A DNA stretch of 64,000 nt from Kordia antarctica. Lineage in GTDB: Bacteria; Bacteroidota; Bacteroidia; Flavobacteriales; Flavobacteriaceae. How positions within the stretch are numbered: position 1 is the stretch's first letter; each line of letters starts with the position of its first letter. The notes beneath the pieces are model-generated. The model was given only the letters and a program-made list of their open reading frames with translations, was not told where the DNA came from and did no database searches. The stretch lies in NCBI RefSeq assembly GCF_009901525.1, contig NZ_CP019288.1:2013501-2077500 (forward strand), written 5' to 3'. Below, piece after piece: positions 57,650 to 64,000 of the stretch. A program made the translations under genes and the position numbers.

Positions 57650-59389
57650 TTAGAAATCGAACTTATACGTTGCTCCTGCCATGATTTGAAATTGTTGTAC
57701 AGGAAAGTTTGCCCAACGTTGATAGTCTTGATTTGCAATGTTGTTTGCTTTTACAAACGCTGATAGTCTGTCATTGAAACGATACCCAACATGAGCATTT
57801 ACATCAAAGAAACTGTCTAACGCAATTATTGTTCCTTCTATATCAACAAGTGGATCGGTAAATTTATCCTTACGTTCGCCAATGTAAAAGATATTTGCAC
57901 CTGCAAACCATTTTTCCGTGATTTGATAATCTGCAAAAATGGAAGCTTCTAAGTCTGGTAAGTTCCAAGCTTCTTCTTGCTGATCTGTGCTGTAATTGAA
58001 ATATTCTGCTTTGACTCCAAATTTGAAATTGCTTGTAATATCTACATTCAATTCTCCAAACACAGATATTGTACTTACATCATCATACACAACATTAAAC
58101 GAGTTTCCGTATGTGTAACCATTGTCTGGACTCGGATTGAATTCGTTTAGTTTGAATAACGATTTGTTGTTTTCTGAAATGTACGAACCTCTAAGATTGT
58201 AACTTACGTTAGATGTTAATTTTCCTTTAATTCCTAAGTATCCGTTGTATTGTTGGTCTGTTGGGGCAATTGCTAATGTTGGCGACACGAAATAGTTTGT
58301 CTGTACAAAGTCGTAATACGAATTTTGCTTTAAATCTCCTTCCAATCCCGCGTAAGCGATAATGTTATCTCCATTTAATCTGTATTGTGCCGTAATTCTT
58401 GGATAGACAAAGATGTCGTTCGTACTGTTTTCTGCATCTAAACCATAGTAAATTGCTGCGCCTAAATTCACTGTCAAATCATCTCTTAAAATTACCAAAC
58501 TCGGCGAGATTCCTGCTTTTAGAATGCTATAATCAATACTTCCTGTTCCGAAATAATTATTTTTGAATGTTCCACCAACATAATCTACATCAACGATGGT
58601 TTTGATGAGTTCGCCAGCAATTTCTACTTCAAATTCTGGTTGTAAAATCAATCGATTTTCTCCTGAACTAGCTGCATCAAACATTCTTCTGTATTGCACT
58701 TTTCCTCCGTTAAAGAACGAATCGTCCATTTTTACATCGCCACCTAAGTATATATTGTGATACGTTTGTTGTTCGTCAATCGTACCAATTTGTGATGGCG
58801 TTAGAAATCCTTCTGGCAAACCATACCAATTATAAACTTGATGCTGATAACCCGCTTTTGCTTTCCATGATAAGTCTCGACTGCGATTTATATATGCCAA
58901 ATCTAGTTTTGTATCAAAGAATTTATCATCCAATTCTACACCGTCAATTCCGCCTTGCGACGAATGATGACGCAACGAAATATCAAACGTTTCATCTCTG
59001 CTAATTGCTCTACTTGTGTAAAAATCGAGCGCGGCTGTGTTGTAGTTTCCTAAACCGAGCGAAATATATGTATTGTATAATTTTTCACGTTTCGCTTTCT
59101 TTAAACCTTCTGCTTTTCCTTTTGCTGGTGTAAATGTTGACGCAACTGGAAACGAAAATATAGCATATTTGATTTCCTTTTTTGTTGCCGTTTCCTTGTC
59201 GTTCAACGAAGGTGTTTGCTTTATTTTGAAAGCATCAGAGACAGAAGGCGTATACGGTTTTACAACGTTTACAACTTCCGTTCCAATCGTTTCCTTGTCT
59301 TTGTCTTTATCCTTGTCTTGAGCACTCGCCAAATTAGCCATAAAGAATATCGCTACTATAAAACTTGATTTTAATAGTTGGTTTCGCAT
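57650..59389 (-). CDS. TonB-dependent-receptor-like beta-barrel protein lacking a plug
   Basis: I chose the ATG at 59389 (12 codons inside the longest frame) because it starts a clean signal peptide ending NLASAQ; 579 residues. A DKDKDKDK stretch follows, then VVNVVKPYTPSVSDAFKIKQ, reminiscent of the linker before a receptor barrel. The rest is alternating strands (ISLRHHSSQGGIDG, FNYSTDQQEEAWNLPDLEAS, VGYRFNDRLSAFVKANNIAN) ending TYKFDF. The N-terminal plug of TonB receptors is missing, so it is more likely an outer-membrane barrel working with the adjacent TPR protein. It starts 51 bp after that gene ends. Confidence 0.85.
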   Translation of the reverse strand: MRNQLLKSSFIVAIFFMANLASAQDKDKDKDKETIGTEVVNVVKPYTPSVSDAFKIKQTPSLNDKETATKKEIKYAIFSFPVASTFTPAKGKAEGLKKAKREKLYNTYISLGLGNYNTAALDFYTSRAISRDETFDISLRHHSSQGGIDGVELDDKFFDTKLDLAYINRSRDLSWKAKAGYQHQVYNWYGLPEGFLTPSQIGTIDEQQTYHNIYLGGDVKMDDSFFNGGKVQYRRMFDAASSGENRLILQPEFEVEIAGELIKTIVDVDYVGGTFKNNYFGTGSIDYSILKAGISPSLVILRDDLTVNLGAAIYYGLDAENSTNDIFVYPRITAQYRLNGDNIIAYAGLEGDLKQNSYYDFVQTNYFVSPTLAIAPTDQQYNGYLGIKGKLTSNVSYNLRGSYISENNKSLFKLNEFNPSPDNGYTYGNSFNVVYDDVSTISVFGELNVDITSNFKFGVKAEYFNYSTDQQEEAWNLPDLEASIFADYQITEKWFAGANIFYIGERKDKFTDPLVDIEGTIIALDSFFDVNAHVGYRFNDRLSAFVKANNIANQDYQRWANFPVQQFQIMAGATYKFDF

Positions 59390-59440
59390 ATGTTGCTTGC
59401 TTTGTATGTTTGTGTTTGATTTCAAATTGTCGCTTTGGTA

Positions 59441-62400
59441 TTAGTTTCCATCTTCTGTTTTGGTTGGTGTTACCGATGAATTACGCTTTGCTTCAGCAGT
59501 TTTTATTTTTGCCAATTCTGCTTCCGCTTTCGCAACTTCGTCTGGATATTTTGTGAAGTTTTTAATCACACTTTCCAAAATGTACGTTGCTTGGAACGAA
59601 TCTTTTAGCGCATAGAAATTTTTAGCCATAACAATTAATCCTTTTGCGCCAAATTGTTTGTAGCTCGAATAGTCTTTGACTAATTTCTGCACAACTTTGT
59701 TTGAACCTTCATAATCGTTTTCTTTGTTTTTGAAATACGCATCGTAATACAATGCTTCTGCCGCTAATTTTCCTGTTGCAATTTTTTGCACTTCTGCATA
59801 CGCTGCTTTTGCTTTGTCTTCATTGTTTGTTTCAATTGCCGAACGCGCAATAATTACATGTGCATCACTTTTAATTCGATTGTCTACTTTGTCATTTGCC
59901 AATACTTTTTCAGCATAGTTTACTGCAGCTGCATATTTCTTTAATTCGTAATTCGCTTTCATTAAGTTTGATTGCGCAAAGGTTACGTTTTGCGGAAAAT
60001 CAGCACTTTCTTCCAATCGTTTTAATACAGGAATTGCTTTGACGTAATTGTCTGTTTCTAGTAATACTTGCGCCAATCGAGCCAATGCTTGTTCTGTATA
60101 TTCGTTACGTTCGTTTTGTAAAACATATTCGTAATACGGAATAGTTTTTTGCGTTTCTCCTTTGCTGAAGTATGATTGTGCTAAGTAGAAATTTGCTTTG
60201 ATTGAACTTAAGCCATTTGGAAATTGCTGAATGTACTTTTCAAATCCTTCAATAGCTTTATTTGTATTGTTTTGGATGAATTGTTTTTCGGCAGATTCAT
60301 ACGTAGCTTTATCCAATTCGGCATCTGTAACATCTACAAAGTCAAGATTTTTTACCCAATTTGCATACACTTCTACTTGTCCTAATTCGATATAAATCAA
60401 TTTTGCAGTTGCAACCGCTTGAATCGCTTCTTCCGTATTTGGAAATTTCGCTACAACCGATCTGAATTTCGTCAACGCAACTTGATTTTTTCCTTCATTA
60501 TAATTGATTAATCCTTGTTTCAACATCGTTTTTGAAACGTACGAACTTTTAGGATACTCAGCAATCATTTGTGCATACGCGTCTAATCCTTTTGCTGTGT
60601 TTTCTGCGTTGATATAGGTATTTCCTAATTCGTATAAAGCATCATCACGCAACGATGAATTTGTATATTTCTTTGTGAAATTGTCTAATTCACTAATTTT
60701 TGTGTTTGTTTTTCCTGTAAATCCATAACTAATTGCTTTTTGAAAATATGCATAATCTTCATCAACGCCTTTCATTGCAATTGCTTTGTCATACGCTTTA
60801 ATGGCGTCTGCATATTCACTCGTTACAAAATGACTATCTCCTAAACGTAAATAACTATCATTCACGCGTCCTTTATCGTCAGCGTTGTTTGTAACGAATT
60901 TTTCAAAACTAGCAATTGCATTCGCGTATTCTTTTTGTTTAAAATATGTATACGCCAAGTTATAATCAATAGTTTGTGCTTCTTCTGTGTCAGTAATATT
61001 CGCGTTTGCAAACGATTTAAAACCTTCCAAAGCGACATCATAATTATCTAATGTGTAATTTGTTTCCGCTTTCCAAAAAGTTGCTCGCGCAGTATATTCC
61101 GAAGATTCGTTTTCTTTCAGTGATTTTTCAAAATAACTTAATGCTTCTTGATATTTACTATCGTTAAACAATTCGATAGCTCTGTAAAACGCTACTTTTT
61201 GGTAGGTTGCTTTGTCGCTGTATTTTTTGCTCGCTTCTAATAAATTTAAAGCTGCTTCATAATCTTTAGACGTAATATATGAACTCACCAATAATTCTTC
61301 CAATTCTGCTTGATGTTCCGTTTCCGGATATTTCTTTAAATAAGATGTTAAAACAGAAGGTACACTTTCGTAAGGATTCCCGATTTCATAACTCAATCGT
61401 GCATAATTTAATCCTGCATCTTCTTGAATCTTTAAATCAAAATCCATTTGAGAAGCATTTCGAAAGGCATTTAATGCTTCCTGCTTTTTGTCTGTATGTA
61501 AGTAACATTCACCTAAGTGATAATATGCATTTTGCGCTACAAAATTACTTCCATCTACAATTTTATTGAATTGACTTATAGCGTTTTCATATTCCTGTTG
61601 TTTGTAATACGCATATCCCAATTGATAGAAATCGGTGTTATTCCAACGTCCTTTTTTTCCTTTATATGCTTTTAAATGTGGAATTGCTTCTGCATATTTT
61701 TCTAGATTGAAATAACTTTCTCCTATGATTTTATTAAGTTCCGAAATTTCTTTTCGGTCTGCATTTGGCAATTCTTTTTCAGATAAATCAATTGCTTTTT
61801 GAAAATTCCCAAGCTTAAAATTCATGTCTGCTTTAAAATACGATAGCTTTTCATTGTATTCGTCTTCTTCAGAAACACCTTCAAAATATTCGTTGGCTTG
61901 TTTGTAATCATCTTCTTGATACGCAATATATCCTGTATAATATTTTGCTTGCGAACCGTATTTTGGCGAATCTAATAATTTTTGAAAATATGTTTTCGCC
62001 TGATCGTACTTTTTAGAAGTAAAATACGCGTATCCTTTTTTGAAATTGTATTCTTCCCGTTGCGAATTGGTCAAACTGCTTTCACCTGATTTGTCATACC
62101 ATTTCAACGCGCGCGCATACTTTCCATTCTCAAAATAATAATTGGCAACGTCAATATAAGCAGAATTCCGCTTGGTACTTGTTGGATATTTTTCTACAAA
62201 ATCTTCCATCATTTTGTCTGCGCCAAGTTGATTCAATCGGACGGCACAATTGGCAATATAATAGACACAATTTGCTTCAGTTTCATAATCGGAAGTTCCG
62301 CCTTTCACTCTGTCAAAAAGTGCTTGCGAAGCTTGATATTGTTTACTATTGTACAAATGTAGTGCTTCGTTATAATCCTTTAAATCGTGTGTATACACTT

Positions 62401-62476
62401 TGGTTTTTTGTGCATAAGAGAGATTAAAACATAATAGCACGAAACATAGAATAAATTGAAGATTTTTTTTGCTCAT
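59441..62476 (-). CDS. Large TPR protein, periplasmic
   Basis: The ATG at 62476 is preferred over 62545 because KKNLQFILCFVLLCFNLSYAQ is then a signal peptide; 1011 residues. Nearly the entire mature protein is tetratricopeptide repeats, for example YKQANEYFEGVSEEDEYNEK, NAYYHLGECYLHTDKKQEAL and VNDSYLRLGDSHFVTSEYA. It should be a protein-interaction scaffold in the periplasm. It is not clearly SprE/PorW. It is followed by the beta-barrel protein gene in the same direction, so the two probably act together. Confidence 0.9.
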   Translation of the reverse strand: MSKKNLQFILCFVLLCFNLSYAQKTKVYTHDLKDYNEALHLYNSKQYQASQALFDRVKGGTSDYETEANCVYYIANCAVRLNQLGADKMMEDFVEKYPTSTKRNSAYIDVANYYFENGKYARALKWYDKSGESSLTNSQREEYNFKKGYAYFTSKKYDQAKTYFQKLLDSPKYGSQAKYYTGYIAYQEDDYKQANEYFEGVSEEDEYNEKLSYFKADMNFKLGNFQKAIDLSEKELPNADRKEISELNKIIGESYFNLEKYAEAIPHLKAYKGKKGRWNNTDFYQLGYAYYKQQEYENAISQFNKIVDGSNFVAQNAYYHLGECYLHTDKKQEALNAFRNASQMDFDLKIQEDAGLNYARLSYEIGNPYESVPSVLTSYLKKYPETEHQAELEELLVSSYITSKDYEAALNLLEASKKYSDKATYQKVAFYRAIELFNDSKYQEALSYFEKSLKENESSEYTARATFWKAETNYTLDNYDVALEGFKSFANANITDTEEAQTIDYNLAYTYFKQKEYANAIASFEKFVTNNADDKGRVNDSYLRLGDSHFVTSEYADAIKAYDKAIAMKGVDEDYAYFQKAISYGFTGKTNTKISELDNFTKKYTNSSLRDDALYELGNTYINAENTAKGLDAYAQMIAEYPKSSYVSKTMLKQGLINYNEGKNQVALTKFRSVVAKFPNTEEAIQAVATAKLIYIELGQVEVYANWVKNLDFVDVTDAELDKATYESAEKQFIQNNTNKAIEGFEKYIQQFPNGLSSIKANFYLAQSYFSKGETQKTIPYYEYVLQNERNEYTEQALARLAQVLLETDNYVKAIPVLKRLEESADFPQNVTFAQSNLMKANYELKKYAAAVNYAEKVLANDKVDNRIKSDAHVIIARSAIETNNEDKAKAAYAEVQKIATGKLAAEALYYDAYFKNKENDYEGSNKVVQKLVKDYSSYKQFGAKGLIVMAKNFYALKDSFQATYILESVIKNFTKYPDEVAKAEAELAKIKTAEAKRNSSVTPTKTEDGN

Positions 62477-62857
62477 GAATCTTGTTGTTTTATGAGTTTT
62501 GCAATGAATTGCGATTGTATTTTTATTCCTTACAAACTTACGCAAAAATATGTGTTTCGCTAACTTTCTAAGCTAGCATTTATCGTAAGAAATACATTTT
62601 ACACATAGAGATAACGTGTCTTTTTGTGGATAATTATACCAATGTAGTTTAAATACTAATTTCAACGGTTTATTTAGTATTTTCTTAACAATTCTTAAAG
62701 ACAAAAAATCTTACCAATTGTAATGATGTGAATCATTTTCGCTTCCTTTTTTTATCAGAAATTTTAAATATCTTCTTTTCTTCACTTTAGTTTTTTGTAT
62801 TGCAGTTTAATTGTTTACTTTGTGTATTCGATTTAAAATCACACACAATTCAAATTC
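62477..62857. promoter_or_regulatory. Divergent promoter region for the TPR gene and ftsE
   Basis: This AT-rich gap has a candidate plus-strand promoter for ftsE: TTG at 62795-62797 and TTACTTTG at 62815-62822, spaced 17 nt, one mismatch from TAnnTTTG. I see no gene or stable RNA. Confidence 0.4.
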
Positions 62858-63538
62858 ATGGAGCAAATTCTCAACCTTAGAGGCGTTTCTATTTTTCAAC
62901 GTGAAAATCTTATTCTTTCAGAAGTCAATCTTACGATAAATAAAGGCGATTTTGTATACCTTATCGGGAAAACTGGTTCGGGAAAAAGTAGTTTTATGAA
63001 AACTTTGTATGGCGATTTGCCACTTACAAATGGCGAAGGAAGTATTGTAGATTTTAATTTGAAAACCCTAAAAGAGAAAGAGATTCCTTTTTTACGCAGA
63101 AAACTTGGCATTGTTTTTCAAGATTTCCAATTGTTACAAGATCGTACAGTTGCTGATAATTTACTATTTGTATTGAAAGCGACTGGCTGGAAAGACAAAG
63201 AAAAAATGCAGGCAAAGATTGATGAGGTTTTGGATAAAGTTGACATGAAAACGAAAAATTTCAAATTTCCGTATCAACTTTCTGGTGGCGAACAACAACG
63301 AATTGCAATTGCGCGCGCACTTTTAAATGATCCTGAACTGATTCTTGCTGATGAACCAACTGGAAATTTAGATCCGCAAACCAGTATTGAGGTTATGCAA
63401 GTATTGCAAGAAATTAATAAAAACGGACGTACTATTTTAATGGCGACACATGATTATGCGTTGCTTCTAAAATATCCTTCCAAAACTTTAAAATGCGACG
63501 AAGGGAAAGTCTTTGAAGTTGTTCAAAAAAATGCCTAA
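62858..63538 (+). CDS. ftsE: FtsE-like cell-division ABC transporter ATP-binding protein
   Basis: The 226-residue ATPase has Walker A GKTGSGKSS (residues 37-45), a Q-loop in VFQDFQLLQDRT, signature QLSGGEQQRIAIARALL and Walker B LILADEPTGNLDP with a switch His in LMATHDYALL. Length and wording are those of FtsE, which with FtsX controls peptidoglycan hydrolases at division. No ftsX lies directly downstream in the visible part. It starts after a 381-bp divergent gap. Confidence 0.9.
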   Translation: MEQILNLRGVSIFQRENLILSEVNLTINKGDFVYLIGKTGSGKSSFMKTLYGDLPLTNGEGSIVDFNLKTLKEKEIPFLRRKLGIVFQDFQLLQDRTVADNLLFVLKATGWKDKEKMQAKIDEVLDKVDMKTKNFKFPYQLSGGEQQRIAIARALLNDPELILADEPTGNLDPQTSIEVMQVLQEINKNGRTILMATHDYALLLKYPSKTLKCDEGKVFEVVQKNA

Positions 63539-63640
63539 TTCGTTTAAAATTCAACTAAAAACTGTACATTACAAACCCGATGAATAAGATATATATGTTG
63601 AATTTTCATCTCCCGAAACCGTTTTAATTGCAACCAACTA

Positions 63641-64000
63641 ATGCTTTCAATTCTCATTCCGACATACGATTACGATATTTCCACTTTGGTGGAAGAAATA
63701 CATTCGCAGTTACTGAAAACGGAAGCTGTTTTTGAAATTTTGTGTTTGGACGATCATTCAACCAACTTGGAAACCGTCAAACAAAATGAACGTATCAATT
63801 CTTTTTCGAATGCTTCTTATACTGTATTACCAGAAAATATCGGTCGCAGCCGAATTCGAAATTTATTAGCACAAAAAGCAAGTTATAATTGGTTATTATT
63901 TTTAGATGCAGATGTGATTCCTGTAAAAAAAGATTTCATCACAAAATATATAGAAGCAATTTCGGATGAAAAAGAAGTGATTTATGGTGGAATTTTATAT
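63641..64000 (+). CDS. Family 2 glycosyltransferase, N-terminal 120 residues (cut by window)
   Basis: The frame opens at ATG 63641 with MLSILIPTYDYDISTLVEEI, then EILCLDDHSTNLETV, GRSRIRNLLAQKASYNWLLF and LDADVIPVKKDFI, which contains the DxD-type metal motif. It follows ftsE after 102 bp on the same strand and probably belongs to the same transcript. The acceptor is unknown. It runs off the right edge. Confidence 0.92.
   Translation, partial: MLSILIPTYDYDISTLVEEIHSQLLKTEAVFEILCLDDHSTNLETVKQNERINSFSNASYTVLPENIGRSRIRNLLAQKASYNWLLFLDADVIPVKKDFITKYIEAISDEKEVIYGGILY

Noticed and set aside
59290-59325. DKDKDKDK codon repeat after the signal peptide of the barrel protein
   Set aside because: A short simple repeat in a linker; its period keeps the frame and there is no evidence of phase variation.

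Overview
The window is a low-GC chromosomal segment from a member of the Bacteroidota, almost certainly a marine-type Flavobacteriaceae. Support comes from several type IX secretion system (T9SS) cargo proteins with type A or type B C-terminal sorting domains, a lipoprotein TamL/TamB pair, a fused SecDF, promoter-like TAnnTTTG boxes, weak ribosome binding sites and many T-rich hairpin terminators. The repertoire reminds me of Kordia-like genomes, but genus cannot be fixed from the sequence alone. No rRNA, tRNA or CRISPR array was seen.

Layout. 1-21003 (minus strand) is a giant-adhesin locus: a small secreted protein followed by three paralogous T9SS adhesins of 2537, 2139 and at least 2100 residues. 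Each has a different N-terminal head (CUB+PKD+P-domain, L-type lectin, choice-of-anchor L) on a nearly shared stalk of about 16-18 Cys/Asp-rich repeats. The two complete ones end in a type B sorting domain; the third is cut by the window edge. 21364-25943 (plus) is housekeeping: folE, cysS, a small membrane protein, yidD (missed by ATG-only gene finding), lgt, a DUF192 lipoprotein and a small membrane protein. 25976-27642 holds a MITE-like repeat, a 46-residue GG-containing peptide and a SunS-like family 2 glycosyltransferase whose TPR tail is separated by a frame change at a run of ten A. 27673-34925 is tamL-tamB. 35181-35336 is a lanthipeptide-like precursor. 35440-41137 is secDF with two SecD-derived soluble or lipoprotein relatives and a DUF4412 protein. 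41225-46248 has mdh, an outer-membrane protein, a T9SS cargo gene lying between a 13-codon ghost of the gyrB 3' end and the intact gyrB. 46638-53567 mixes envelope proteins, an Ala-Glu-type dipeptide epimerase, asnB and a second lanthipeptide-like precursor. 53875-57449 has an amidohydrolase and a probable type II restriction-modification pair. 57650-64000 has a beta-barrel protein with a large TPR protein, ftsE, and the start of another glycosyltransferase.

How it fits together. Much of the window serves the envelope: lipoprotein maturation (Lgt), membrane insertion (YidD), Sec export (SecDF), outer-membrane biogenesis (TamL/TamB) and surface adhesins exported by T9SS. The accessory part is dominated by short peptides: two precursors with Bacteroidota class I lanthipeptide-type leaders and no LanB/LanC nearby, and a third GG peptide placed 3 nt ahead of a glycosyltransferase. 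The last is the best candidate for an undescribed system.
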